A stretch of DNA of 12,492 nucleotides, taken from positions 1-12,492 of the forward strand of contig JANXQG010000141.1 in NCBI GenBank assembly GCA_025356915.1, read 5' to 3'. The notes beneath the pieces are model-generated. The model saw only the letters and a list, made by a program, of their open reading frames with translations. It did not search any database and was not told where the DNA came from. Position numbers and translations under genes: made by a program. Source of the stretch: Planctomycetota bacterium (GTDB lineage Bacteria > Planctomycetota > Planctomycetia > Pirellulales > Thermoguttaceae). Below, piece after piece: positions 1 to 7,060 of this stretch. Every line of letters starts with the position of its first letter. Within the stretch, counting starts at the first letter, position 1.

Positions 1-89
1 GGTGCGCGGCCAACAAGAAATTCCGGCCCCTGGACGGCAATTTCCTGCCCAGGATGCTTCCCGCTGAGAACGATCAATTTCACGTCCAT
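1..89 (-). CDS. FHA-domain protein, N-terminal fragment
   Basis: This is the first 29 codons of a gene that runs off the left edge of the window. The translation begins MDVKLIVLSGKHPGQEIAVQ and continues GPEFLVGRA. That is the first two beta strands of a forkhead-associated domain, including the G-R of the conserved strand that leads to the phosphothreonine-binding loop. FHA domains bind phosphothreonine peptides and usually act in Ser/Thr kinase signalling. The catalytic or partner part of the protein is not visible, so its job cannot be named. The start is supported by a GGAG Shine-Dalgarno sequence about 7 bases upstream (minus strand, near 96-100). The gene lies downstream of the lipoate ligase on the same strand, but a 24-bp perfect inverted repeat separates the two, so it is probably a separate transcription unit. 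Confidence 0.75.
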   Translation of the reverse strand, partial: MDVKLIVLSGKHPGQEIAVQGPEFLVGRA

Positions 90-136
90 GACAAACTCCA
101 AAAAATACAACCACCTGCCAAGATGCTAGAACTCTT

Positions 137-197
137 GTACGTCAGGCTTTCCAGCCTGACAGTGCCGGTTAAGGTCAGGCTGGAAAGCCTGACGTAC
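137..197. repeat. Perfect 24-bp inverted repeat, possible bidirectional terminator
   Basis: Positions 137-160 and 174-197 are exact reverse complements over 24 bases, with a 13-base spacer. Each arm is itself a small hairpin (GTCAGGCT, four bases, AGCCTGAC), so the element can fold as one long stem or as two short ones. It sits between the end of the lipoate ligase (stop at 258) and the start of the FHA gene (89). It could end transcription, although there is no clear T-run. The TTTCCAGCCTG core resembles the GGCTTTCAGCCTGC piece found after korA. This suggests a dispersed repeat family, which is inferred from this window and general familiarity with planctomycete intergenic repeats. Confidence 0.85.
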
Positions 198-257
198 TCA
201 TAACGCGGCACGCAACTGCGCCCCTATAGTCTAATCTATCAGGAGCCATCGGCCGCG

Positions 258-1181
258 TCAAAGCGTTTCTTGACCGCAGTGCGCCATGGAAGCCCGATTC
301 TTCGTCCAATCATCCCAGGCATAACGAGATTCCACAAGGGTTTCGGCCTGGCTAACCTCTTTTTCATTGAGGTCGTCAAGCTGCCAACTGAAGCATAATC
401 GACGACTCAAGCCGCTGAGCCACAACTCGGCCAGGATTTCCATCTCTATCGGGTGGGTGACAATATCCACCACCCCGGGCAGTTCGGGTGCTGCGGGCGA
501 AGTTCGCCAGAGCAGGCTGCCATGTTGCAGGACTGCCCCGTTACGCCGTCGCTGTGCACTGCCGCAGATCTTGGTTTGGCCGATCATCACATCGCCCGGC
601 GATCTTCGCTGAAAACAAAGAAACGGTTCTCCGGCGGTCTCCGAGGCTATCCTGAATGTTTGAAAAGGGCCCCCCTCTCCCTCCGAAAGAGGGTAGTGAG
701 AGGAGATTGGGTCGATAGGGCCACCCTTTGCCTCTGCCCCTCTCCCAGAGGGAGAGGAGGGCTTTTGGGATGGCCTCTCGATTTTGTCGGCCGCTACACA
801 CAATTGGGCCGTGATGCCAAGTCGCTTCAGGGCCTCGATCAGACATCCATGGATGGCATGATAGAGCTTATCGCGTTGGGCGGCCAGTGGATGGGTACGC
901 GGCAGAACGATACTGTAGGTTAACTCGGCATCGTGCAGGATCGCTCCACCGCCGGTCAGCCGTCGCACGGCGGCACACGCGAGGCTGGGCAGGTGTTTCT
1001 GCCGATCGTTGTAGGTCTGAAAGTACCCGAGCGAAAGTGTCGGTTTGCTCCACCGGTAGAAACGGAGGCAAGCGACCTCCGCATCCTGGGCTTGCTCCAG
1101 GAGCATCTCGTCCACGGCCATGTTCCACTCCCCGGGGGCCGGGGCGTGGCGGAGGAGTCGGCATCGGCTCGGATCGATCAT
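258..1181 (-). CDS. Lipoate-protein ligase A family protein with an internal repeat-derived insertion
   Basis: A 307-residue member of the biotin/lipoate ligase catalytic family. It is predicted to attach lipoate or octanoate to a lysine of carrier proteins such as GcvH or 2-oxoacid dehydrogenase E2. Visible motifs are the RRLTGGGAILHDAELTYS block (residues 73-90) and GQTKICGSAQRR (201-212), whose lysine 204 is the expected catalytic lysine, followed by AVLQHGSLLW. The start is the ATG at 1181, because it overlaps the gcvPB stop as ATGA (1178-1181); the longer frame from 1298 would run deep into gcvPB. Residues about 139-173 are low-complexity (SSPSGRGAEAKGG and LSEGEGGP) and are encoded by a palindromic element at 663-766. 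The conserved ligase sequence resumes on both sides in frame. The insertion lies before the EPFLCFQRR strand, probably in a surface loop. Lipoylation as the role is inferred from family and context; octanoyltransferase is an alternative. Confidence 0.88.
   Translation of the reverse strand: MIDPSRCRLLRHAPAPGEWNMAVDEMLLEQAQDAEVACLRFYRWSKPTLSLGYFQTYNDRQKHLPSLACAAVRRLTGGGAILHDAELTYSIVLPRTHPLAAQRDKLYHAIHGCLIEALKRLGITAQLCVAADKIERPSQKPSSPSGRGAEAKGGPIDPISSHYPLSEGEGGPFQTFRIASETAGEPFLCFQRRSPGDVMIGQTKICGSAQRRRNGAVLQHGSLLWRTSPAAPELPGVVDIVTHPIEMEILAELWLSGLSRRLCFSWQLDDLNEKEVSQAETLVESRYAWDDWTKNRASMAHCGQETL
663..766. repeat. Palindromic element inside the lipoate ligase coding sequence
   Basis: An element of about 104 bp bounded by imperfect inverted arms. 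The left arm, near 663-683, is AAAAGG followed by C-rich CTCTCCCTC; the right arm, near 748-766, is GAGGGAGAGG followed by AGGGCTTTT. A second short hairpin (CCTCTCCC AGA GGGAGAGG, about 739-757) lies inside the right half. It is read in frame by the minus-strand ligase gene as residues about 139-173. CCTCTCCC/GGGAGAGG palindromes of this sort are common as intergenic repeats in planctomycetes and other bacteria (general knowledge). No clear target-site duplication was seen. Confidence 0.75.
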
Positions 1182-2635
1182 GCGTGCGGTTTCCAGGTCA
1201 ACTTTGGCTGCCGCGCCGCCTGAACCTCGTCGGGTCGGCAGACGGGCGTGTTGCTGGGGGCATCGTGCAATTGCTCGTGCGTCTCCTGGAGGATGCACTC
1301 CAGCGTTTCCGCGAATGCGTCCAAAGTGGCCTTGCTCTCGGTCTCGGTCGGCTCAATCATGATCGCTTCCTTGACGATCAGCGGGAAGTAGACCGTAGGG
1401 GCGTGGAAACCGTAGTCCAGCAACCGCTTGGCGACGTCCATGGCCGAGATGTCACGGTCGGCCTTGATCCGCGCCGCCGAGGCGACAAATTCATGCATGC
1501 AGCGATCGCCCTGCGGAACCGGCAGGATGTGCTTCACGCGGCTCAAGAGATAGTTGGCATTGAGCAGGGCGTTTTCCGAGATTTTCCGCAGGCCATCGGG
1601 ACCGTGCGTGCGAATGTAGCAATACATCCGCACCAGCACGCCGACGTTGCCGAAGAAGCTCCGTACTCGGCCGATCGATTTGGGGCGATCGTAGGCCAGC
1701 CCATAGCCGCCTGCCGCCTGGACGACAATGGGCGTGGGCAAATAGGGAGCGAGCTTCTCAGCCACCGCGATAGGCCCCGCCCCGGGACCGCCGCCGCCGT
1801 GGGGGCCGCTGAAGGTCTTGTGCGGGTTGAAGTGCATCAGGTCTGCGCCAAAATCTCCCGGCCGCGTAATGCCCAGGATGGCATTCATGTTGGCCCCGTC
1901 GAGGTAGATCAAACCGCCGACGGCGTGGAGCATCTTGGCGATTTCGGCGATATGTGTTTCAAATATCCCCAGCGTGTTCGGATTGGTAATCATAAGTACG
2001 GCCACACGATCATCGAGCCGGGCGCGAAGATCATCGAGATCGATCAACCCGCCGTCGGTGCTCTTCACCGGCACGGTATCGAAGCCGGCCATCGCGGCGC
2101 TGGCTGGATTCGTGCCGTGGGCACCGTCGGGAATCAGCACGACCGACTTTGGAATGCCGTGATCGCGAAAATAGGCTGCCGCCACCAAAAGGGCCGTCAG
2201 CTCGCCTTGGGCACCGGCTGCCGGTTGCAGCGAAACGGCCGGCAGACCGGCGATCTCGGCCAGCATCTGCTGCGACTGGTAGAGCAGTTCCAACATCCCC
2301 TGGATCGTGTCGTCGCTCTGGTACGGATGCAAATTGGCAAAGCCCGGCATGGCGGCAATCCGTTCGTTCCGCTTGGGATTGTACTTCATCGTACACGAAC
2401 CTAGCGGATAGAAATGCGTATCGACCGACATGTTCAGCGTCGACAGGTTGACGAAGTGGCGGACGATATCCGGCTCGGACAGTTCCGGCAGCGGCAGGGG
2501 CTTCGTGGCGAGCACCTCGTCCGGCAGGAGTTCTGCAACCGGACGCATTGGAACATCGCACTGCGGCAGCTTAGCACCGCTGCAACCTGGCTTGGAGAGT
2601 TCAAAGATCAACTCGGTGGAACGGGTGTTACGCAT
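1178..2635 (-). CDS. gcvPB: Glycine dehydrogenase (decarboxylating) subunit 2, P-protein beta
   Basis: A 485-residue PLP enzyme. With GcvPA it forms the two-chain P protein of the glycine cleavage system, which decarboxylates glycine and passes aminomethyl to lipoyl-GcvH in the cytoplasm. Family hallmarks are STELIFELSKPG near the N-terminus, FYPLGSCTMKYNPKRNE (76-92), QPAAGAQGE (138-145), DGAHGTNPASA (170-180), the PLP-pocket aspartate in YLDGANMNA (D246), and the Schiff-base lysine in HFNPHKTFSGPHGGGG (K273). The length matches the family. I chose the ATG at 2635 (MRNTRSTELIF) because homologues start there; the frame is open to 2689, but that extra part has no conserved sequence. The lipoate ligase follows with a 4-base ATGA overlap, so the two are translationally coupled. 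GcvPA is usually directly upstream, but here the upstream side is a repeat-rich gap, so the partner subunit must be encoded elsewhere. Confidence 0.96.
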   Translation of the reverse strand: MRNTRSTELIFELSKPGCSGAKLPQCDVPMRPVAELLPDEVLATKPLPLPELSEPDIVRHFVNLSTLNMSVDTHFYPLGSCTMKYNPKRNERIAAMPGFANLHPYQSDDTIQGMLELLYQSQQMLAEIAGLPAVSLQPAAGAQGELTALLVAAAYFRDHGIPKSVVLIPDGAHGTNPASAAMAGFDTVPVKSTDGGLIDLDDLRARLDDRVAVLMITNPNTLGIFETHIAEIAKMLHAVGGLIYLDGANMNAILGITRPGDFGADLMHFNPHKTFSGPHGGGGPGAGPIAVAEKLAPYLPTPIVVQAAGGYGLAYDRPKSIGRVRSFFGNVGVLVRMYCYIRTHGPDGLRKISENALLNANYLLSRVKHILPVPQGDRCMHEFVASAARIKADRDISAMDVAKRLLDYGFHAPTVYFPLIVKEAIMIEPTETESKATLDAFAETLECILQETHEQLHDAPSNTPVCRPDEVQAARQPKLTWKPHA

Positions 2636-2713
2636 TAAGGTTGGCTCTTCCGGGTTTGGGTGCGGAATGCGTGATTGCAATAAGGTCAATTTTAATGGAA
2701 AAAACGGAAAGAC

Positions 2714-2772
2714 AAAAGGGGTCGAGACGGTCGGGAGTCTTTGATATTGACAACAACGACTCCCGACCCCTT
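2714..2772. repeat. REP-like palindrome with GGTCGGGAGTC arms
   Basis: GGTCGGGAGTC at 2729-2739 is an exact reverse complement of GACTCCCGACC at 2758-2768, with an 18-base loop. AAGGGGTC at 2716-2723 also matches the reverse complement of GACCCCTT at 2765-2772. The left side therefore looks like a composite of two partial copies of one arm. The shape resembles REP sequences mobilised by Y1-type REP-associated transposases. That link is inferred, and no such transposase lies in the window. Confidence 0.7.
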
Positions 2773-2941
2773 ACGTTTCCTCAAGGGGCCAACCCCTTTT
2801 CTCCGTCGAGGTGAAAACCAAACGGAAACGACGTACAATGAACGAGGACGAATAGAAGTATTCATCTTGGCAGAGGAATGGACCGAGGAAGACGACAGAA
2901 TCCTAGACCAGATTCACGCTGCCTTTTCCGATTCTGAATAA
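2741..2941 (+). pseudogene. Doubtful small frame or gene remnant
   Basis: A 66-codon open frame starting at a TTG, with no in-frame ATG anywhere. The first third is translated from the palindromic repeats at 2729-2798, so the start cannot be original. The last 30 or so residues (GRIEVFILAEEWTEEDDRIL then DQIHAAFSDSE) are acidic and look like a real helical protein tail. This could be the C-terminus of a small antitoxin-like or regulatory protein cut short by repeat insertion, but I do not recognise a family. It may equally be a chance frame. No toxin partner is next to it. Confidence 0.22.
2783..2798. terminator. Short GC hairpin with T-rich tail
   Basis: AAGGGG CCAA CCCCTT forms a perfect 6-bp stem with a 4-base loop. 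On the plus strand it is followed by a short T-rich stretch (TTCTCC). It directly follows the REP-like palindrome. It may act as a terminator-like hairpin or be another dispersed repeat; no known gene ends just before it on the plus strand. Confidence 0.35.
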
Positions 2942-3111
2942 GATGGGAAGGACAGGATTGCGGGGCCAATTTCATCTTGGCCGGAAAAAGTTGGTTCCCC
3001 GACGGGCATAATCGAGACACAATACCGATATTGGGCACCTTCCACTTGAATCCCTCACGCCATACCGTAAAATGCATGCTCGATTCCAAACGTACCCAAG
3101 GAGAATCTTCG

Positions 3112-3795
3112 ATGGCGACCGAAATCCAATGGTTGGGGCACAATGCCTGGGCAATCCAGGCCGGTGAGTTTCGCCTGCTCTTGGATCCCTTTCTCAATGA
3201 TAACCCGTTAAGCCCAAAGAAGGCCAACCAAGTCGAGGCCGATTTCATCCTCGTTTCGCACGGACATGGCGATCATATCGGCGATACGGTCGAGATCGCT
3301 GCGCGGACCGGGGCAACCGTCATTGGCATCTTTGAAGTCTGTCAGTGGCTGTTGGCCCACGGGGTCAAGAATGTGCATGCCATGAATCTCGGCGGCAGCT
3401 ATACGTTTCCTTTTGGTCGGCTAACGATGACCCTGGCCCTGCACTCGTCGTCCATGCCCGATGGAAGTTATGCCGGCAATCCCTGCGGCTTCATTCTGGC
3501 GAGGGAGGAAGGAACGGTGTACTTCGCTTGCGACACGGCCCTGTTCTCCGACATGAAGCTCATCGGCGCGGTGGGTCTCGACCTAGCTGCCGTTCCGATC
3601 GGAGACAACTACACCATGGGACCGGCCGATGCCCTGGAAGCTGTCCGCTTGCTCAAGCCTCGGCGAGTCGTGCCGATCCACAATGGCACATGGCCCATCA
3701 TCGCCCAAGATGCCGACCGCTGGGCATGCCAAGTTCACGCGGAAACCGGTGTCGAGGCTCTTGTGCTCCAACCCGGCGGAATGATTGTTCTATGA
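3112..3795 (+). CDS. UPF0173-family metal-dependent hydrolase (metallo-beta-lactamase fold)
   Basis: A 227-residue cytoplasmic protein of the UPF0173/YtkL family, which has the usual length for that family. MATEIQWLGHNAWAI at the N-terminus carries the typical WLGHxxW opening. The metal-binding motif is SHGHGDHIGD (H50, H52, D54, H55). Later ligand regions are seen in LHSSSMPDG, FACDTALFSDM and PIHNGTWPII. The family is predicted to hydrolyse a phosphoester or similar substrate with bound metals; the true substrate is unknown. The start at 3112 is fixed by AAGGAGA at 3098-3104, 7 bases upstream, and by the family N-terminus; the frame is open back to 2977 but without conserved sequence. It has no close operon partner: 197 bases lie between it and korA. 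Confidence 0.93.
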   Translation: MATEIQWLGHNAWAIQAGEFRLLLDPFLNDNPLSPKKANQVEADFILVSHGHGDHIGDTVEIAARTGATVIGIFEVCQWLLAHGVKNVHAMNLGGSYTFPFGRLTMTLALHSSSMPDGSYAGNPCGFILAREEGTVYFACDTALFSDMKLIGAVGLDLAAVPIGDNYTMGPADALEAVRLLKPRRVVPIHNGTWPIIAQDADRWACQVHAETGVEALVLQPGGMIVL

Positions 3796-3992
3796 AAGAG
3801 AGAAATGCTGGCTAGCCAGTCCGGGGTGCCTGTATTAGCCAATCAACTCATCCAATAGGGGGTTTGTAATTAAAATTAACACCGCCCATTGATTTGTCTG
3901 AAATAACTGGTAATTTAATAGATATGAGTATCGGGATTTGCCGCAGCGTTAAACGTTGGCAGCTCTTCTAAACCCATCTGCGAGATAAAATT
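3796..3992 (+). promoter_or_regulatory. AT-rich intergenic region, likely korA promoter region
   Basis: This gap, and especially 3860-3930, is clearly richer in A and T than the surrounding genes, which fits a promoter region for the korAB cluster. A TTGTCT at 3894-3899 could be a -35, but no good -10 sits at the right distance, so no exact promoter is claimed. A 12-base palindrome CTGGCTAGCCAG is at 3808-3819. The ribosome site for korA is weak (GAGA about 10 bases before the ATG). Confidence 0.3.
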
Positions 3993-5915
3993 ATGTCCGC
4001 TACGGAATCTGCCAAGACAGGAGCCGATCCTTCGCACTCAGCGACCCAAGATGCAGCCACGGTTCAGCGAGGAGCTTCGGGAGAGAAAGAATTTGTCCAG
4101 GTGCATTGCTCCACGGTCCGCTTTGCGGGCGACTCGGGCGACGGCATGCAAGTCGTTGGGAGCCAGTTCGCTGACATCGCTTCGATGACCGGCCTGGTCG
4201 TCTGCACACAACCCGACTATCCGTCGGAGATACGCGCCCCGGCCGGTTCGCTGGGTGGCGTGAGCGGCTTTCAACTCAGCTTTGCCGATCACGAAGTTCA
4301 CACGCCGGGCGATTCACCTTACGTGCTCATCGCCATGAACCCTGCAGCTTTGAAAGTAAACCTCCGGGAAGTGCAACCGGGCGGCATCCTTGTGGTCAAT
4401 GAAGATGAATTCAACGAGACCAACCTAGCCAAGGCCGGCTACGCAGCCAACCCGCTGACCAGCGGCGAACTTTCGGCCTATCGCGTAATTCCCGTGGCGA
4501 TGACGCGAATGAATGAAGAGGCCGTGCGACACTTGCAGCTTCCCCGTAAGGATGCCGCACGCTGCAAGAACTTCTTCGCTCTGGGATTGAGCCTCTGGCT
4601 CTACGATCGGCCGATCCAACCGGTGCTGGAGTACCTCATCAAAAAGTTCCGCAAAAGCCTGTCGATCATGGCGGCCAACGGTGCCAGCCTGCGTGCCGGA
4701 TACAACTATGCCAATACGGCTGAATTGTTCCATGTGCAGCATACGGTTGCCGCCGCGAAGCTGCCCAAGGGTCGCTATCGCCGGGTGACAGGCAATGAGG
4801 CTGCCGCTCTGGGCCTAGTCGCCGCGGGCTACAGGGCTGGCCGCACGCTCGTCTATGCTAGTTATCCGATCACGCCAGCCAGTGAGATACTGCACGAGCT
4901 TTCAAAATACAAAGACTACGACGTTCGCACGCTCCAGGTAGAAGACGAAATTGCCGCTTGCGTGGGTGCCATCGGGGCTTCCTTCGCCGGTGCCATCGGG
5001 GTCACGGGCACCAGCGGCCCGGGCCTTGCGCTGAAGGTCGAAGGCATGGGTCTAGCCGTCATGACCGAGTTGCCGATGGTCATCTTTGATGTACAGCGGG
5101 CCGGCCCCAGCACGGGCATGCCGACGAAGACCGAGCAGTCCGACTTGCTGATGGCCGTCCACGGGCGGCATGGCGAGGCGCCGCTGGCCGTGCTGGCCGC
5201 GGCCACGCCCGCCGATTGTTTTGCGATGGCCTTTGAAGCGGTTCGCCTAGCCACCAAGTACATGACGCCCGTGATCGTTCTCTCCGACAGTTTCCTCTCC
5301 AACGGGGCCGAGCCGTGGCGGATCGTCGATCCTGACGATCTGCCCGACCTGCACACGCCGGCGATTCCTTCGCCCGAGCAGTTTGCCCCCTATCGTCGCG
5401 ATCCAATAACTCTGGCCCGACCGTGGGTCTCTCCTGGTACACCCGGCTGCGAACATCGCATCGGCGGCCTGGAGAAGACCGACATCACCGGTGCCGTGAG
5501 CTACGACGCATTGAACCATCAGCGAATGGTCAATGTGCGCGCCGAAAAAATAGAACGGATTGCCAGCGACATTCCCCCTGCGATCGTCAAAGGGTCGGGC
5601 AAGGCCGATCTGCTAGTCGTGAGTTGGGGCAGCACCTACGGTTCCGTGGCGGCGGCGGTCAGCGGCTTGCAAGAGGCTGGTCGCTCGGTCGACCACTTGC
5701 ACCTGCGTTACCTGAATCCCTTCCCGGCCAATCTCGGCTCGCTGCTCAAGCCGTACAAGAAAATCCTCGTGCCCGAGAACAGCATGGGCCAACTCTGCAT
5801 GTTGCTGCGGGCGAAGTACCTGGTCGATGCCCAGTCCCTGGCCAAGGTTGAGGGCCGGCCATTCCGCGTGAACGAGTTGATCAAACTGATTGGCGATTTT
5901 TTAACCGTGATGTAG
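3993..5915 (+). CDS. korA: 2-oxoacid:ferredoxin oxidoreductase, fused gamma-alpha subunit (KorA-type)
   Basis: A 640-residue subunit that, with KorB, converts a 2-oxoacid plus CoA to acyl-CoA and CO2 while reducing ferredoxin (or the reverse). The substrate is probably 2-oxoglutarate, but this cannot be fixed from sequence. An acidic, low-complexity leader of about 35 residues comes first. The gamma domain follows, with FAGDSGDGMQVVGSQFA (44-60) and PAGSLGGVSGF. The alpha or pyrimidine-binding domain then starts near residue 265 with GNEAAALGLVAAG, YASYPITPASEI (about 288-299), GVTGTSGPGLALK and QRAGPSTGMPTKTEQSDL (about 367-385). Near the C-terminus, LRYLNPFP and KKILVPENSMGQL match the swivel-domain end of the family. 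The gamma-alpha fusion is usual for two-subunit KorAB enzymes. The gene is followed after 63 bases by korB; no delta (ferredoxin) subunit is present. Confidence 0.95.
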   Translation: MSATESAKTGADPSHSATQDAATVQRGASGEKEFVQVHCSTVRFAGDSGDGMQVVGSQFADIASMTGLVVCTQPDYPSEIRAPAGSLGGVSGFQLSFADHEVHTPGDSPYVLIAMNPAALKVNLREVQPGGILVVNEDEFNETNLAKAGYAANPLTSGELSAYRVIPVAMTRMNEEAVRHLQLPRKDAARCKNFFALGLSLWLYDRPIQPVLEYLIKKFRKSLSIMAANGASLRAGYNYANTAELFHVQHTVAAAKLPKGRYRRVTGNEAAALGLVAAGYRAGRTLVYASYPITPASEILHELSKYKDYDVRTLQVEDEIAACVGAIGASFAGAIGVTGTSGPGLALKVEGMGLAVMTELPMVIFDVQRAGPSTGMPTKTEQSDLLMAVHGRHGEAPLAVLAAATPADCFAMAFEAVRLATKYMTPVIVLSDSFLSNGAEPWRIVDPDDLPDLHTPAIPSPEQFAPYRRDPITLARPWVSPGTPGCEHRIGGLEKTDITGAVSYDALNHQRMVNVRAEKIERIASDIPPAIVKGSGKADLLVVSWGSTYGSVAAAVSGLQEAGRSVDHLHLRYLNPFPANLGSLLKPYKKILVPENSMGQLCMLLRAKYLVDAQSLAKVEGRPFRVNELIKLIGDFLTVM

Positions 5916-5940
5916 CGTAGGCTTTCAGCCTGCGAACCCG
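5914..5940. repeat. Short hairpin repeat between korA and korB
   Basis: GTAGGCTTTCAGCCTGC starts right at the korA stop and folds as AGGCT-TTC-AGCCT. It resembles the arms of the inverted repeat at 137-197 and a widespread planctomycete intergenic repeat (familiarity, not a search). Since korB must be made with korA, it more likely adjusts mRNA stability or relative expression than fully terminates. Confidence 0.5.
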
Positions 5941-5978
5941 GAACTCGGTTTTGAAAATGATGTTTTAGGAGATACCCA

Positions 5979-7046
5979 ATGAGCATCGATGCACCGCAAA
6001 ATCCAACGACCGAGATCTGCTCCGAGCAACTGGTCGATCCGCATCCGCTGACGCGCAAGGATTTCCAGTCGGGCCAGGAAGTCAAGTGGTGTCCCGGTTG
6101 TGGCGACCACGGCATTCTCATGCAGGTGCAGAACGTGCTGCCGAAGCTGGGTATTCCACGGGAAAAGATTTGCTTTGTCTCGGGCATTGGCTGTTCATCG
6201 CGGTTTCCCTATTATCTGAACACTTACGGCTTTCACGGCATTCACGGCCGTGCGCCGGCGATTGCCATGGGCGTGAAGTGCGCCCGGCCCGACCTTTCGG
6301 TCTGGGTGGTCACCGGCGATGGCGATAGCCTATCGATCGGCACGAATCACCTCATTCACTGCCTGCGACGGAACCTCGATCTGAATATCCTCTTGTTCAA
6401 CAACCGGATCTACGGTCTGACCAAGGGCCAGTACTCGCCCACTTCGGAGTTCGGCAAGAAAACCAAGTCAAGCCCTTGGGGGACGATCGAGCAGCCGATC
6501 CATCCGATCGAGATCGCCTTGGCGGCCGAAGCCACCTTCGTGGCCCGCTCGGTCGTCGCGAGCCCGCAGCATTTGTCCCAGACGCTGGAAGCGGCGGCGC
6601 GGCACAAGGGCGTTTCGTTCGTCGAGATTCTGCAAGACTGCGTCGTCTTCAATGAGGGCGTTCTCAACAGCTTGGGCGAACGCTCGGAGCGCGACAACAA
6701 CTGGGTATTCCTCGAACAGGGCCAGCCGATTCGCTTTGGCAAAAACCGCGAAAAAGGGATTGTGCTCCGCGGAACGCAAGCGGAGGCGGTCACCCTCGGC
6801 GAAAATGGCGTGCGGGAGGAAGATTTGATGGTCCACGACAGCGGCAGTCCGTCACGGGTGTCGGCCTATCTGCTGGCTAGCTTCAACCCGCCGGAAATGC
6901 CGATGGCCTTTGGCATTTTCCGCCAGGTCCAAAAGCCGACCTACGATGACCTTTTGGTTGAGCAAGCCAATGAAGCGATCGCCGAGCGAGGCCGCGGCGA
7001 CCTGCCGCGATTGCTGCGTTCCGGCACAACGTGGCTGGTGGATTGA
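5979..7046 (+). CDS. korB: 2-oxoacid:ferredoxin oxidoreductase, beta subunit (KorB-type)
   Basis: A 355-residue thiamine-diphosphate-binding partner of the preceding KorA. Key motifs are VKWCPGCGDHGIL (35-47), SGIGCSSRFPYYLNTYGFHG (68-87, substrate and ThDP region), and the ThDP/Mg motif TGDGDSLSIGTNH (112-124), closed by LLFNNRIYGLTKGQYSPTS (138-156). There is no N-terminal 4Fe-4S ferredoxin domain, so electrons must leave through a separate ferredoxin. The cysteines of CPGCG and GIGCSS are those usual for an Fe-S cluster in KorB-type subunits. The start is supported by AGGAG at 5967-5971, 7 bases before the ATG. The stop TGA (7044-7046) touches the Shine-Dalgarno of the histidine kinase gene, so transcription very likely continues into the signalling genes. 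ThDP is the coenzyme whose precursor ThiS and ThiG of this window help to make, though they are not in the same operon. Confidence 0.95.
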   Translation: MSIDAPQNPTTEICSEQLVDPHPLTRKDFQSGQEVKWCPGCGDHGILMQVQNVLPKLGIPREKICFVSGIGCSSRFPYYLNTYGFHGIHGRAPAIAMGVKCARPDLSVWVVTGDGDSLSIGTNHLIHCLRRNLDLNILLFNNRIYGLTKGQYSPTSEFGKKTKSSPWGTIEQPIHPIEIALAAEATFVARSVVASPQHLSQTLEAAARHKGVSFVEILQDCVVFNEGVLNSLGERSERDNNWVFLEQGQPIRFGKNREKGIVLRGTQAEAVTLGENGVREEDLMVHDSGSPSRVSAYLLASFNPPEMPMAFGIFRQVQKPTYDDLLVEQANEAIAERGRGDLPRLLRSGTTWLVD

Positions 7047-7052
7047 AGGGGG
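7046..7052 (+). promoter_or_regulatory. Shine-Dalgarno that favours a TTG start
   Basis: AAGGGGG begins on the last base of the korB stop codon and lies 8 bases before the TTG at 7061. The alternative GTG at 7031, inside korB, has no such site. This supports TTG initiation and coupling to korB translation. Confidence 0.6.
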
Positions 7053-7060
7053 AAACTTTT

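Larger units (their letters stand above)
2636..3111. other. Divergent intergenic region rich in hairpins
   Basis: These 476 bases separate gcvPB (minus) from the UPF0173 hydrolase gene (plus). They must hold promoters for both, but I found no convincing -35/-10 pair on either strand. The part at 2690-2800 holds two adjacent palindromes, described separately. A doubtful 66-codon frame spans 2741-2941. From 2942 to 3111 I see only the hydrolase leader, with an AAGGAGA ribosome site at 3098-3104. Confidence 0.6.

Noticed and set aside
137..197. Possible two-repeat CRISPR or attachment site
   Set aside because: The two copies are inverted, not direct, and there are no further units, spacers or cas genes.
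453..923. A 156-codon plus-strand frame over the ligase gene
   Set aside because: It is antisense to the ligase and is kept open partly by the palindromic element. It has no recognisable domain.
887..2404. A 505-codon plus-strand frame opposite gcvPB and the ligase start
   Set aside because: It is antisense to gcvPB, which has all catalytic motifs. Its translation is Arg/His/Gly-rich with no domain, the usual shadow of a GC-rich gene.
2031..2561. A 176-codon minus-strand frame inside gcvPB
   Set aside because: It is in another frame of the same strand as gcvPB, is rich in Arg, and shows no motif.
2941..3111. N-terminal extension of the UPF0173 protein back to 2977
   Set aside because: The family begins at MATEIQWLGH, and AAGGAGA sits just before that ATG.
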